From Parvicella sp964387945 (lineage in GTDB: Bacteria; Bacteroidota; Bacteroidia; Flavobacteriales_D; Parvicellaceae), in contig CAYLYX010000009.1 of assembly GCA_964387945.1 (NCBI GenBank), positions 113,568 to 177,567 of the forward strand: DNA of 64,000 bases. The letters run 5' to 3'. The notes under the pieces were generated by a model, which saw only the letters and a list, made by a program, of their open reading frames with translations, made no database searches and was not told where the DNA came from. This document shows, one piece after another, positions 41,874 through 51,002 of this stretch (positions are counted from its first letter, which is position 1; every line of letters starts with the position of its first letter). A program made the position numbers and the translations under genes.

Positions 41874-42370
41874 ACTTTTAACAGGTGCATTCTGCTGTGA
41901 ATTAACGTAAAATGTACCAATTCACTGATCGTTAACTTACCCAATGATGGGTGTGGAAGCAATACCCTATCCAAGTCTTTTTGATCCCATTTCTGTAATA
42001 GTTTTTCAAACTCCAACGTCTTCGAAAGCCACTTGTCGTAAAGTTCTTTTTGCGTTCCAAATTTGTTTTTCTTGGGCTCGTAATATTCAGGAGCAACAGC
42101 GCCCTGGCCCAAAACATCTTGGTACAGTTTTTCAACTTCTTCAAATGTATAAGCCTCCCGTTTCGCTCTTCCAAACAGTAATTTGATCTGAAATTTGGGC
42201 ATTTTCAATGCTCTTATCAGAGGTGAAATCGATAAAATCAAATGAATGATTTCCTCATTAATCGACCACTTTCCATTTTTACTTTGCTCTGCCTCTTCCT
42301 TTGCCAAGGTTAACAAATAGTCATGGTGTTCCTTTGTTAACGCTACCAGTTCTTTGATACTCTTTTCCAT
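41861..42370 (-). CDS. DinB/YfiT-like putative metalloenzyme
   Basis: A 169-residue four-helix-bundle protein of the DinB-like superfamily (not the DinB polymerase). Metal-ligand positions are recognisable: His in WSINEEIIHLIL and two His in HFTLIHSRMHLL near the C-terminus. Bacteroidota members often act as bacillithiol- or other thiol-dependent transferases, but no substrate can be assigned here. The gene follows the TetR gene with an 11-nt gap and is probably its cotranscribed target, which suggests a stress or detoxification role. Confidence 0.8.
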   Translation of the reverse strand: MEKSIKELVALTKEHHDYLLTLAKEEAEQSKNGKWSINEEIIHLILSISPLIRALKMPKFQIKLLFGRAKREAYTFEEVEKLYQDVLGQGAVAPEYYEPKKNKFGTQKELYDKWLSKTLEFEKLLQKWDQKDLDRVLLPHPSLGKLTISELVHFTLIHSRMHLLKVKKP

Positions 42371-42381
42371 TGGTCAACCTC

Positions 42382-42978
42382 TTATTTTCGTTGCATCTTA
42401 ATCATCTCATCCACTTGATCAGCCGTTAAGACTAATGGTTTTTCGTTCTGTTCGATGCTCGACAGAAAAATAGCCCCTTGAATCATGGAATAAATCAAAA
42501 TTGCCAACTCATTCGCATTCGTCTTCTTTCTAAATTTCTTCTGTTTAATACCTAGCTCTATGATCTCCGCAAGATTAGCAATCATGATATTAGCTGCTTC
42601 AACCGCATCGTTGTAGAGTGCTTGATTAACATGCTTTGAATCATTCACTACATTCAATATAGGACATCCACCCATCGTTTGCATGAGCTGAAAATAGTTT
42701 CTATAAAACTGAGTAACTGCTTTTAGTTTTTTGATAGCACTTTTTTCGTTGGCAATCGCTTCTTGAAGTGGTTTTAGCACCTGCATCAGGTTATAGCTAA
42801 ATGCCTTTTGCGCCAAATCCTCTTTATTTTCAAAGTTTCCATAGACCGACCCTTTCGTCAAGCCAGTGGCGTTGAGTACATCATTCAAACTTGTGCCAGC
42901 ATATCCTTGTGCATTAAAGATCGGAGAAACACTTTCTAAAATAAATGCTTTTGTTCTATCCGCTTTCGTTTCTTTCAT
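42382..42978 (-). CDS. TetR/AcrR-family transcriptional regulator
   Basis: 198 residues with an N-terminal helix-turn-helix (about 8-54: FNAQGYAGTSLNDVLNATGL, then TKGSVYGNFENKEDL) and a ligand domain with the GGCPILN motif of one AcrR-like subgroup. It lies first in a two-gene unit with the DinB-like protein, whose expression it may control together with its own. A short inverted repeat TACC-GAAA-GGTA lies about 20 nt upstream of the start and is a weak operator candidate. The inducer is unknown. Confidence 0.88.
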   Translation of the reverse strand: MKETKADRTKAFILESVSPIFNAQGYAGTSLNDVLNATGLTKGSVYGNFENKEDLAQKAFSYNLMQVLKPLQEAIANEKSAIKKLKAVTQFYRNYFQLMQTMGGCPILNVVNDSKHVNQALYNDAVEAANIMIANLAEIIELGIKQKKFRKKTNANELAILIYSMIQGAIFLSSIEQNEKPLVLTADQVDEMIKMQRK

Positions 42979-43018
42979 AGAACGAATCTACAAAATAATA
43001 CCGAAAGGTACAAATGGA

Positions 43019-43255
43019 TTAACTCCCCTTACAATCGTGAACTTTTATAATCGAAACAGGGCAGACTTCTTTGGTTTGAAATGCCTTATCTCTCAAATCG
43101 TCTGAAGTACGAAGGGTATAAAATCCTCTCTTGTCCTTACTGTTGAGCAAGACACTTTTACCATCTTTTTTTGACATAGCAAATAGCTCTGGAGCAATTT
43201 CGTAGCAATAATTGCACCCGATACATTTATCTCGTTGTAAGGTAACCGAAATCAC
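43019..43255 (-). CDS. Small [4Fe-4S] ferredoxin
   Basis: 78 residues binding one iron-sulfur cluster through Cys11, Cys14, Cys17 (CIGCNYC) and Cys65 in VCP, like monocluster ferredoxins of the Fer4_13/15 type. It starts with a 4-nt overlap into the trhP-like U32 gene (43252-43255), so it is translationally coupled to that gene. U32 proteins of this class bind an Fe-S cluster and act in tRNA wobble uridine hydroxylation. The ferredoxin is therefore a plausible electron or cluster donor. That partnership is inference from context. Confidence 0.85.
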   Translation of the reverse strand: MISVTLQRDKCIGCNYCYEIAPELFAMSKKDGKSVLLNSKDKRGFYTLRTSDDLRDKAFQTKEVCPVSIIKVHDCKGS

Positions 43256-44496
43256 TTTATGTCTGGGTTTGGAATTATTTTGTACAGCTTGTCTGTCGTT
43301 CTAATTCGCTCTGCCAATGCAAACGTTAAGTTATCGCCCTTCACAGCAACTTCCGCTGGCTGACCGTTTACAAAGAAATTGTCTAACTGCGCCTCCACAA
43401 TACCGGTAGTTGGACCTGTGATAAGTACCTTATCTCCCTGCTCCACTTTTTGCGCTTCAACCAAAAACTCAGCAATCTTTGTCTTGGGATAATAGTGCGC
43501 TCCTTTGGCAATATAGACTTTCTTTTGTGTTGCTTTAGAACCATTTTGATCGTGCCATTCACCCATTTTCTGACCTAAATAATAGCCACTCCAAAAACCT
43601 CTATTGTAAACTTTATCCAATTCTGCCATCCAACCTTTTACCTTTTCTGGCCCGTACGAACCATCAGCAATGGCATCAATGGCTTCTCGATAACAACGAA
43701 CGGTTGTCAATACATATTCAGGAGCTCTTCCTCTTCCTTCTATTTTCAAGACTTTGATGCCGGATTCAACCACCTGATCTAAAAAGTTGATGGTGCATAA
43801 GTCCTTGGGTGACATGATGTATTCATTATCGATCTCCAATTCGTAACCCGTTTCTTTATCGGTAACGGTATACGTTCTCCTACAGTTTTGAATACAAGCA
43901 CCACGGTTAGCGGAAGAGTTATTTGAATGCAACGATAAATAGCATTTACCACTCACGGCCATACACAATGCACCATGTCCAAAAATTTCTATCTCGATCA
44001 AATTACCAGAAGGTCCTTTGATTTGTTCTCTTTCGATTTCATCTGTGATCTTCTTTACCTGTCGTAAACTCAATTCACGACTCAACACCATCACATCCGC
44101 AAAATGAGCATAGAATTTAACCGTCTCAATGTTCGTTACATTCAGTTGCGTGGAAATATGCACTTCTACCCCTACTGAAGAAGCGTAGTTGATCACAGCC
44201 TGATCAGAAGCAATCACCGCTGTGATATTGTTCTTCTTTACCTCATCGATCAGTCGCTTCATAACCGAAAGATCGTGATCATAGATGATGGTATTTAACG
44301 TGAGGTAAGTTCTCACTCCATTCTCACCACAAAAAACACCAATTTCTTCTAAGTCTTCAATCGTAAAGTTGGCGGCAGGACGTGCTCTCATATTGAGTTG
44401 CTCTACACCAAAATAAATGCTATCCGCTCCGGCCTTAACCGCAGCTCTCATTGCTTCCCAGTTTCCGGCAGGAGCCATTAATTCAATCTTCTGCAT
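43252..44496 (-). CDS. trhP: U32-family tRNA 5-hydroxyuridine synthesis protein (TrhP-like)
   Basis: 414 residues of peptidase family U32, here the TrhP (YegQ/RlhA-related) branch: LMAPAGNWEAMRAAVKAGAD at the N-terminus, the U32 signature EIFGHGALCMAVSGKCYLS, and further cysteines in RGACIQNCRRTY that can hold an Fe-S cluster. A C-terminal beta domain follows. TrhP makes 5-hydroxyuridine at tRNA position 34 in a prephenate-dependent, oxygen-independent route in E. coli. The upstream gene encodes TrhO, the oxygen-dependent alternative, and the downstream gene a ferredoxin. The neighbouring genes make TrhP more likely than RlhA or a collagenase. Confidence 0.85.
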   Translation of the reverse strand: MQKIELMAPAGNWEAMRAAVKAGADSIYFGVEQLNMRARPAANFTIEDLEEIGVFCGENGVRTYLTLNTIIYDHDLSVMKRLIDEVKKNNITAVIASDQAVINYASSVGVEVHISTQLNVTNIETVKFYAHFADVMVLSRELSLRQVKKITDEIEREQIKGPSGNLIEIEIFGHGALCMAVSGKCYLSLHSNNSSANRGACIQNCRRTYTVTDKETGYELEIDNEYIMSPKDLCTINFLDQVVESGIKVLKIEGRGRAPEYVLTTVRCYREAIDAIADGSYGPEKVKGWMAELDKVYNRGFWSGYYLGQKMGEWHDQNGSKATQKKVYIAKGAHYYPKTKIAEFLVEAQKVEQGDKVLITGPTTGIVEAQLDNFFVNGQPAEVAVKGDNLTFALAERIRTTDKLYKIIPNPDIK

Positions 44497-44506
44497 GTGT
44501 CTTGGA

Positions 44507-45538
44507 TTACTTTTTAAACTTAAGGGCTTCTGATCTTCCTTTCTTGAAAATCTTATTGCTTACCGACCGTCCTCTACGCATTTTCTTTTGCTCCTCTTCA
44601 GGAAGTTCAACGACTCCTACGCATTCATCAGAACAACAGCCTTTCATTTTCTCACGACAAGAGTCACATTGGATAAAGAGCAGATGACAGGCTTGATTCT
44701 CACAGTTGACATGATTATCACAGGGTTCACCGCACTGATGACATTGCGCAATCACATCGTCTGAAACACGTTCGCTTCTTCGGTGATCAAAAACAAAGTT
44801 CTTTCCGATAAACTTATTTTCCAACCCTTCTTCTTTGACTTGTCTGACGTATTCAATAATCCCTCCTTCCAATTGGTATACATTCTTAAATCCTTTGTGC
44901 TTGTAATAAGCGCTTGCCTTCTCACAGCGAATTCCACCTGTACAATACATCACGAGGTTTTTATCTTCTTTGTGCGCTTTCAAGTCTTCCTCAATGATGG
45001 GAAGCGAGTCTCTAAACGTATCAACATCTGGTGTTACTGCTCCTTGAAAATGACCAATCTCAGATTCATAATGATTCCGCATATCTACCAAAACGGTATC
45101 TTCTCTGGAAATCAGATCATTGAAGTCTTTTGCCTTGAGATGAATCCCTTTGTTGGTCACGTCAAAAGTCTCATCGTTCAGTCCATCTGCCACAATTTTG
45201 CTTCTTACCTTCACTTTCAGCTTTAAAAACGACTTGTTGTCTTGTTCAATGGCGATGTTTAACCGAATGCCGTTCAAAAAAGGAATGGAATCTAAAAAAT
45301 CCTTGAATTCATAGAACCTTCTGGATGGTACAGAAAGTTGTGCATTGATTCCTTCTGAAGCAATGTAAATCCTTCCCAGCACTTCCATTTTGTCCCAGTT
45401 GAGGAATATGTAATTTCTAAAAATCGTGGTGTTCTTAATGTGATGGTACTGATAGAAAGAAATGGTCAGGCGATCTTCACCAGACTCATCAATTAATTGA
45501 GCTCTTTCCTCAGCACTTAGTTTATTGTACAGTTGCAT
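44507..45538 (-). CDS. trhO: tRNA uridine(34) hydroxylase TrhO (rhodanese-type)
   Basis: 343 residues of the UPF0176 family: an acylphosphatase-like N-terminal domain (IYIASEGINAQLSVP), a rhodanese domain with the catalytic loop CTGGIRC (Cys199), and a cysteine-rich C-terminal tail (CHQCGEPCDNHVNC, CDSC, CCSDEC) that probably binds zinc. TrhO hydroxylates U34 of tRNAs using molecular oxygen. The trhP-like gene follows after 10 nt and a ferredoxin gene comes next, so both known routes to ho5U34 are encoded together. A -7 element at 45568 probably drives the cluster. Confidence 0.92.
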   Translation of the reverse strand: MQLYNKLSAEERAQLIDESGEDRLTISFYQYHHIKNTTIFRNYIFLNWDKMEVLGRIYIASEGINAQLSVPSRRFYEFKDFLDSIPFLNGIRLNIAIEQDNKSFLKLKVKVRSKIVADGLNDETFDVTNKGIHLKAKDFNDLISREDTVLVDMRNHYESEIGHFQGAVTPDVDTFRDSLPIIEEDLKAHKEDKNLVMYCTGGIRCEKASAYYKHKGFKNVYQLEGGIIEYVRQVKEEGLENKFIGKNFVFDHRRSERVSDDVIAQCHQCGEPCDNHVNCENQACHLLFIQCDSCREKMKGCCSDECVGVVELPEEEQKKMRRGRSVSNKIFKKGRSEALKFKK

Positions 45539-45567
45539 GCTATATCAATTTATAAGTTACTGAGCGG

Positions 45568-45575
45568 CAAAGGTA
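45568..45575 (-). promoter_or_regulatory. -7 promoter element TACCTTTG of the trhO-trhP-ferredoxin unit
   Basis: Exact TAnnTTTG match on the minus strand, 29 nt before the trhO ATG. Just upstream lies an imperfect hairpin (ACCTACCA / TGGCAGGT, 45603-45620) of unknown role. Confidence 0.55.
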
Positions 45576-45639
45576 AGGCTAATTGATTAATGTACCAACC
45601 GTACCTACCAGTTGGCAGGTTTGGTCATTTGATCCTACA

Positions 45640-46089
45640 TCAATTGTACTTTTCAAGCGACTTTCGAGCTTGTTGCTGAAATTTCTTTTTGAAAAAGGAA
45701 GTACCACCCAGCAACCAGCCTTTAAAACCAAAAGCTTGTTTTGCCCATTCGTGGAGGTTGAAGGTGTCAGTATGCCTGATGATCAAACCGTCCTTTAGCT
45801 CAAAGCTAGCATCAATTTTGTTATGGATTTTTCGCTTCGTCAAAGAGAAGGTATACCAAGCTTCCCAATGGGCTTTCCCACTCGTTTCATTCTCTTCAAT
45901 AGCTGAAAACTCAATTCTTAAATCTTTACCCTGTTCGCAAAGCATTCGCCACATCTTTTTGGCTTTTTCACCGTGCAATTGACCAAATGCAGGATCCTCA
46001 AAAGTTACCTCATCGTGATAACATGATTGCATGGTTTCCCAGTCTTTTTGGGCAAAGGCAGTATAAAATTTTTCGATTGTATTTGACAT
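45640..46089 (-). CDS. SnoaL-like / NTF2-fold protein
   Basis: 149 residues with the NTF2-like pattern: an opening helix (IEKFYTAFAQKDWETMQSCY), then HDEVTFEDPAFGQLHG, the strand GKAHWEAWYTFSLTKRKIHN, and the final IIRHTDTFNLHEWAKQAFG. This subgroup is often annotated as a nuclear transport factor 2 or limonene-epoxide-hydrolase-like protein. Substrate is unknown. It stands alone, with 62 nt to the M28 gene upstream on the same strand, with which it may be cotranscribed. Confidence 0.85.
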   Translation of the reverse strand: MSNTIEKFYTAFAQKDWETMQSCYHDEVTFEDPAFGQLHGEKAKKMWRMLCEQGKDLRIEFSAIEENETSGKAHWEAWYTFSLTKRKIHNKIDASFELKDGLIIRHTDTFNLHEWAKQAFGFKGWLLGGTSFFKKKFQQQARKSLEKYN

Positions 46090-46151
46090 CGTTTATGTTA
46101 AAGGTTTATCAGCAGCTTTCCTGTTTGGTTTCCTTCCAAAAGCTGCAATTA

Positions 46152-47417
46152 TTATAGTTTGTTTACAAATTCCGTTAGCAATTTAGCCAAATCATCAAAC
46201 TCATTGAGCGGTAATGTTTCTGCCTTGTCATAGATATCATGATAATAGCTCACACCTCCCATCGTATAGATAAAAATACTAGGAACACCTGCTTCTGAAA
46301 AGAAATAATGATCACTATTGGCTGCTTTTCCCCTCATTTTGATCTTCTTCAAATACTGTTCCTTAGCATTAATTTTTGTAAGCTTTTTAAACTGCTTGGT
46401 ATAAACGGCTCCGTTCACTACTGTGATGCCTTCTTCTCCTGTTCCTAAAATATCTAGGTTAATCAAAAATTTGATATCGTCCAGCGGAAACAATGGGTTT
46501 TGCACGTAATGTTTTGACCCCAACAAACCAACTTCTTCTCCTCCAAAAGCCATAAAGACCATGTTACATTTTGGTGGATGTTCTGAATAGTACTTTGCCA
46601 AATACAAAAGCATGGCGACACCGCTTGCATTATCATTAGCTCCTGGGAAATAGGCTTCACTGCCCATCCTACCCAAATGATCGTAATGAGCAGAAAAAAC
46701 AATTGTCTTTTTCTTACATTTTCCCTCAATTTTTCCAATTACATTCTGACTCTCGAGTTGCTTGATGAACTTATTTTGCACGTTCATTTCTATGCGTCCA
46801 CCATCTTCGATCTCAGCAGCAAACAAGGAGTCTCTTAGTTCTATAATTGGATACGCAAACTCCGTACTTCCTACCGTCCAAGTGTACTTTTTGTCAGTAA
46901 GAAATATCACCGGAGCAAGCGATGCTCCTTTATACTTCCAGTCCCTCAACATCTGATTCGTATCAATATCTTTGGTATCAATATCTCGAATCACCAACAC
47001 CTTTCCTTCACGGGACTCATTACTGTATTCAAATTTAAAGAAATCCTTATCTGATGTTATAAAAACGGGTTCTAATTCACCTTGATAACTTCCAGAGTTA
47101 GCATCAATGATGAAATCATCTCCTACGCTCAGCGCTTTTCCGTTTAGTGAAAATGATACCGATTCAGGAAAAGTATTCACATCAAAAGAAAACGGCTGCT
47201 GAAAATTGTCTCCAACCGGCTGCAGACCAAAATCCTCAAATTTTTGTTGTATGAAATCTGCAGCTTTCTGATGACCATCGTTCACATAACCCCTGCCGTG
47301 ATACTTTTCTGAGCACAACTCTTCGGTAATTTTAAGACCAAACGCTTGTTGCCCGAAACCTACAGCACTCATAATGAGTAAAAGGATAAAAACTGGTAAC
47401 TTTTTCATTTTTTGCAT
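46152..47417 (-). CDS. Secreted M28-family zinc aminopeptidase
   Basis: 421 residues with a signal peptide (LPVFILLLIMSAVGFG). The two-zinc site of the M28 family is complete: His and Asp in SAHYDHLG, Asp in GANDNASG, the Glu pair in GGEEVGLLGS, Asp in NLDILG, and the C-terminal His in YYHDIYDKAET. The insertion between about residues 100 and 220 resembles a PA domain. It is likely a periplasmic or secreted aminopeptidase. The ATG at 47417 is used here. An ATG 9 nt downstream gives an equally good signal peptide. Confidence 0.92.
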   Translation of the reverse strand: MQKMKKLPVFILLLIMSAVGFGQQAFGLKITEELCSEKYHGRGYVNDGHQKAADFIQQKFEDFGLQPVGDNFQQPFSFDVNTFPESVSFSLNGKALSVGDDFIIDANSGSYQGELEPVFITSDKDFFKFEYSNESREGKVLVIRDIDTKDIDTNQMLRDWKYKGASLAPVIFLTDKKYTWTVGSTEFAYPIIELRDSLFAAEIEDGGRIEMNVQNKFIKQLESQNVIGKIEGKCKKKTIVFSAHYDHLGRMGSEAYFPGANDNASGVAMLLYLAKYYSEHPPKCNMVFMAFGGEEVGLLGSKHYVQNPLFPLDDIKFLINLDILGTGEEGITVVNGAVYTKQFKKLTKINAKEQYLKKIKMRGKAANSDHYFFSEAGVPSIFIYTMGGVSYYHDIYDKAETLPLNEFDDLAKLLTEFVNKL

Positions 47418-47490
47418 TATTCTTGAAACGAAGATACGTAATCACCGCTTCTTGCGACAATAATAATAACTATCTTGAAGTTGATTTAGT

Positions 47491-49539
47491 ATGTACTACA
47501 TTCGATCCGTCATATCGTGCTTTTTGCTGCTGTTCTCTCTCCACGCTTTGAGTCAGGATGATCGGTTGTACATTGATTTTAGCGATCCCATTTCGGCTGC
47601 GGTAATGAACAACCCACATGAATTGGAAAAATACACTTCCATCTACGTCAAAAACACGAAGAGCTACGACAACCTTGACTTGCTTCTGAAACAAATTAGT
47701 AAACAGGGTCAAATCACATCTATTATTATTACGGCATACAATGACAAGAAGTTTCCAGAATCCATCGTTGCCTGTAAAAACTTAAACAAAATCACCTTGC
47801 TCAATTGTACTGAACTCAATGTAAAGCAGTTGGTCAAATACCTCGGAAAACTACCCACACTGGAAACAATTAACCTAGGCAACTGCCAGGTAGAGTCAAT
47901 TCCTTCTGACATCAAACACTGCACGCAACTAAGAAGCATCAATATCTCCATGAACAATATGCTGGATTTACCGACCACTATCGAGTCATTGAGTGCTTGT
48001 AAACATTTGGTTTCGGTTTCTTTACCTGTAAATCAAATTGCTGAAATTCCAGAAAACATTAATCTCCTGAGCAATCTAAAAGAACTCAATCTTGCGAACA
48101 ATAACCTGACGGACCTCCCGGATGAAATTGGTGAGCTCGATAACCTCACCTCGATTTCGATGCAGAAAAACATCATCGTTTCTCCTTTAAAAAGCTATCA
48201 AAAAATTAATCCGCTAAACATCAAGTTCGTTTCCATAGATGAAGTGACACCAGAGGAGTTAGCTATCCTTCAAGATCGATTTCCGAACGCAGAAATTTTG
48301 GAATCCGAGAAACCGTCTGTAGATCTGTACGAACTGCATCGGCAATTCAAGGATTCGATCGTTCAAGAGATTACAAACCATAAGAACGATGATGCAGAGG
48401 TAACATCACAAGTGGTGAAGCAGCGAGAAAGCCTTGACCTAAAGGCGCACTCATTAGCCTACTTGCGTTATGCTGAGGCATTTGACCCTATTACCCAAAC
48501 GGATTACAAAGGGGATACGCTTACTTTTGACGAACGATATTTAGACACCAATTATTTCCATACCTATCGAAGACAAATTGGCTTACCTTATGATTACTTT
48601 GAGCTAGAACCAGTGCGTGCTGAAAAAAATACCGTTTGGTTTGATTTTAAACTAACGGAGTATTTTTACTATCACTTTCCTGAGTATTTTGCGTTTAATC
48701 ACATGGCATGGGTAGTCGTGAATCCGTCAATGGATAAAAAAGCATTCAAAAAAACGTTCTTTAAAAATCAAAAGTATACCGACTTTCGGCTGACCTATAA
48801 TGACATTGAGAAGAACTTTCTTTTGCAACTGAAGAAAGCCGGTGGGTTTGTAGAATTCACGGTTATTCCCAAACTTCTGACAAAGAAAAAAACAACGGCA
48901 GAAGAACAGTCTAGCTATGAAATGCGCTACATCAAGTACCTAGAGGGTCTTAATGAACGTAGGGTGGACTTTGACAAGGAACTAAAAGAGAAACAAAGTA
49001 AATATCTCCTCGAACTTCGTAAAATTAGAACCAAAGCTTGGAGTGAATTCAGTGATCTTTATCTCTCAGAAACGGAGAAATCCTGGACGCAAGAGGAGTG
49101 GTTGGTCTACTACGATGAGGTGATTGCCAATCAGGATCAGGCATTGCTCAATGCCCAGATGGACTTTAAATACTTAGATCAGTACCTGTTTCTTCAGCAA
49201 TTCACCCAAATCAACACTACCTCTCAAGCTGAGAAACAATACGGACCAGCCAAAAAGGTTCGATTTGTAAGTCAGGAATCCAAAGCCATAAGTATCATAT
49301 CTTTGTTTGTCATCGATCAAGAAAACAAACTCTACAAACATTACAAGGGAAGCAACGCCCCGATGGAATTTTATTTGTTTGCTCCTTTGTCTCGGGTAGC
49401 CGTTATAGCTCAACTGCGAAACGGCAACTATGCAATGGTCAACACTCCGCTTATAAATGAGGGCGAATTTGCAATGGATGAATACCCCGCCAACTTCACG
49501 CAAGTGTATGATCTAATGAGTAAACTAAAAATGTTGTAA
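47491..49539 (+). CDS. Secreted leucine-rich-repeat protein
   Basis: 682 residues with a signal peptide (SVISCFLLLFSLHALSQ). Residues about 100-250 are leucine-rich repeats: LPTLETINLGNCQVESIPSD, CTQLRSINISMNNMLDLPTT, LSNLKELNLANNNLTDLPDE. The remainder (260-682) is unlike anything I recognise. It includes a lysine-rich, coiled-coil-like stretch (about 480-510) and no sorting domain. The sigma factor gene follows 38 nt after the stop, so the three genes to 50872 may form one unit. A role in protein-protein contact in the envelope is inferred only. Confidence 0.8.
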   Translation: MYYIRSVISCFLLLFSLHALSQDDRLYIDFSDPISAAVMNNPHELEKYTSIYVKNTKSYDNLDLLLKQISKQGQITSIIITAYNDKKFPESIVACKNLNKITLLNCTELNVKQLVKYLGKLPTLETINLGNCQVESIPSDIKHCTQLRSINISMNNMLDLPTTIESLSACKHLVSVSLPVNQIAEIPENINLLSNLKELNLANNNLTDLPDEIGELDNLTSISMQKNIIVSPLKSYQKINPLNIKFVSIDEVTPEELAILQDRFPNAEILESEKPSVDLYELHRQFKDSIVQEITNHKNDDAEVTSQVVKQRESLDLKAHSLAYLRYAEAFDPITQTDYKGDTLTFDERYLDTNYFHTYRRQIGLPYDYFELEPVRAEKNTVWFDFKLTEYFYYHFPEYFAFNHMAWVVVNPSMDKKAFKKTFFKNQKYTDFRLTYNDIEKNFLLQLKKAGGFVEFTVIPKLLTKKKTTAEEQSSYEMRYIKYLEGLNERRVDFDKELKEKQSKYLLELRKIRTKAWSEFSDLYLSETEKSWTQEEWLVYYDEVIANQDQALLNAQMDFKYLDQYLFLQQFTQINTTSQAEKQYGPAKKVRFVSQESKAISIISLFVIDQENKLYKHYKGSNAPMEFYLFAPLSRVAVIAQLRNGNYAMVNTPLINEGEFAMDEYPANFTQVYDLMSKLKML

Positions 49540-49577
49540 CCTTTTTATAGGTTGGTATTATTCGATAAAAGAAACAA

Positions 49578-50150
49578 TTGAAAACAGTTAATGCACTATA
49601 TCACCAAACCGCCTCTGCCATAGACGAAGAACTGGAGTGGATCGAAGCTTCAAAGTCTGACCCAAGGCAGTTTGGTAGGCTATACAAGAAATACTACACG
49701 GACATCTTTAGGTACATCTGGAAACGTACTGGAGATGAAGAGCAAGCTGCGACATTGGTCTCCAACGTATTCGTAAAAGCACTCCAAGCTATCCATAAGT
49801 ACACGTATAAAGGCGTGCCTTTTTCTGCATGGTTGTATCAAATTGCCAGAAACGAAATCAATTTACTGCACCGAGCGTCCAAACGTGCCAGAACAGTTAC
49901 TCTTGATACGTTCCAGCTAAAAGAAGTGGTGAGTGAAATCGATCAAGACGATAGCGAACAAAACATTCAACAGCTCTTAAAAGGGCTTGAGCAACTTCAA
50001 CCAGAGGAGCTGGAATTACTCGAAATGCGGTACTTCGAAAAACGATCCTTCAAAGAAGTTAGCGACATCCTTGGCATCAAGGAAGGAACTGCCAAGGTGA
50101 AAATGCACCGAATTATACAAAAACTCAAAGACCTTATCCTTAACAAATGA
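49578..50150 (+). CDS. ECF-type RNA polymerase sigma factor
   Basis: 190 residues with sigma region 2 (about 28-95: FGRLYKKYYTDIFRYIWKRT, FSAWLYQIARNEINLLHR) and region 4 (about 130-185: LEMRYFEKRSFKEVSDILGI, KEGTAKVKMHRIIQKL). The start is a TTG at 49578: a TAA stop lies four codons upstream and no in-frame ATG precedes region 2. The 3' end overlaps the next gene by ATGA, so a membrane protein is made together with it and may be its anti-sigma factor. Target genes cannot be told from the sequence. Confidence 0.88.
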   Translation: MKTVNALYHQTASAIDEELEWIEASKSDPRQFGRLYKKYYTDIFRYIWKRTGDEEQAATLVSNVFVKALQAIHKYTYKGVPFSAWLYQIARNEINLLHRASKRARTVTLDTFQLKEVVSEIDQDDSEQNIQQLLKGLEQLQPEELELLEMRYFEKRSFKEVSDILGIKEGTAKVKMHRIIQKLKDLILNK

Positions 50151-50872
50151 AAAAGCTAGATATACATAGAGATACTCCTGAACCTTCTTTGGAAGACATG
50201 CAAAAACACATGAATTTTGAAGACGTACTGAATCGCGCCACATCTTCTCCTCAAGTTCCAGTGAAAGGAACAAACATGAAGTGGTGGATCGCAGGTGGTG
50301 CTGCTGCCATCGCCTCCGTTGTGATTGGCGTTACGTTAGTTTCCCAGATAAATCCTACGCAGGCCACTTACGAAAGTATTGCCATGGAGGGAGATCCAAT
50401 CACCAAAACAACCTCTATCGAAGTGGTTAACGATATGGGAGTCACCGCTTCAAACTTAATGGATGATCTAAACGATGAGACGAGCAGTGCTGTTTTGACA
50501 GACCCAATAGATGAAATAGATACGAAAGAAACCACTATGCCTTCTACTTCGGAAGATTCAATCAATTATTACCCTCCAAAGGTGGTTTCCAGCATTCCTT
50601 TTGAGTTTGATGCCAACTTTGGACTCAAAGAACAATGGCAAGCATTTCCAGAACTGTCCATTTACGACAAACTTGTTTTCCAACCCGTGGATAAGCTGCA
50701 AAGCACTTTGCTCAATGTTCATTGGGAATCCGTTGAACTCAAAAAGGACGAAAACGGACAGTACTTCCTTAAATTGATCAAAGGAACACAGTCTGTGTTT
50801 TGTGCGGTAACACCCGTTTTTGAAAAGGAAGACTATGTTGAAGCCCTTGACGCCTATCAGGAGCATCAATGA
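50147..50872 (+). CDS. Single-pass membrane protein, possible anti-sigma factor
   Basis: 241 residues: a 46-residue cytoplasmic N-terminus (PSLEDMQKHMNFEDVLNRAT), one transmembrane helix (WWIAGGAAAIASVVIGVTLV, about 47-66), an acidic threonine/serine-rich linker and a folded periplasmic domain (about 150-235). Its start codon overlaps the sigma factor stop by 4 nt, a usual arrangement for sigma/anti-sigma pairs. The cytoplasmic part lacks a zinc-binding HxxxCxxC motif, so it would belong to another anti-sigma type. The function is inferred from context only. Confidence 0.6.
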   Translation: MKKLDIHRDTPEPSLEDMQKHMNFEDVLNRATSSPQVPVKGTNMKWWIAGGAAAIASVVIGVTLVSQINPTQATYESIAMEGDPITKTTSIEVVNDMGVTASNLMDDLNDETSSAVLTDPIDEIDTKETTMPSTSEDSINYYPPKVVSSIPFEFDANFGLKEQWQAFPELSIYDKLVFQPVDKLQSTLLNVHWESVELKKDENGQYFLKLIKGTQSVFCAVTPVFEKEDYVEALDAYQEHQ

Positions 50873-51002
50873 CTTCGTCTACCTCAGCTCGAAAATTGAC
50901 GCGAGATTCTTGCTCAAAAGCCGGTAATTTCAATGTTGTTTTAAATGAAGAATAATCGAGAAGCATTATATTCGTGGGATATAAATATATAACGCGAAAC
51001 GA

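Noticed and set aside
41861..42370. DinB DNA polymerase
   Set aside because: The name similarity is misleading: this is the four-helix DinB/YfiT-like metalloprotein, whereas the polymerase is at 25424-26629.
45603..45620. Imperfect hairpin upstream of trhO as a regulator site
   Set aside because: One mismatch in an 8-bp stem with a 2-nt loop is weak, and no second copy was seen.
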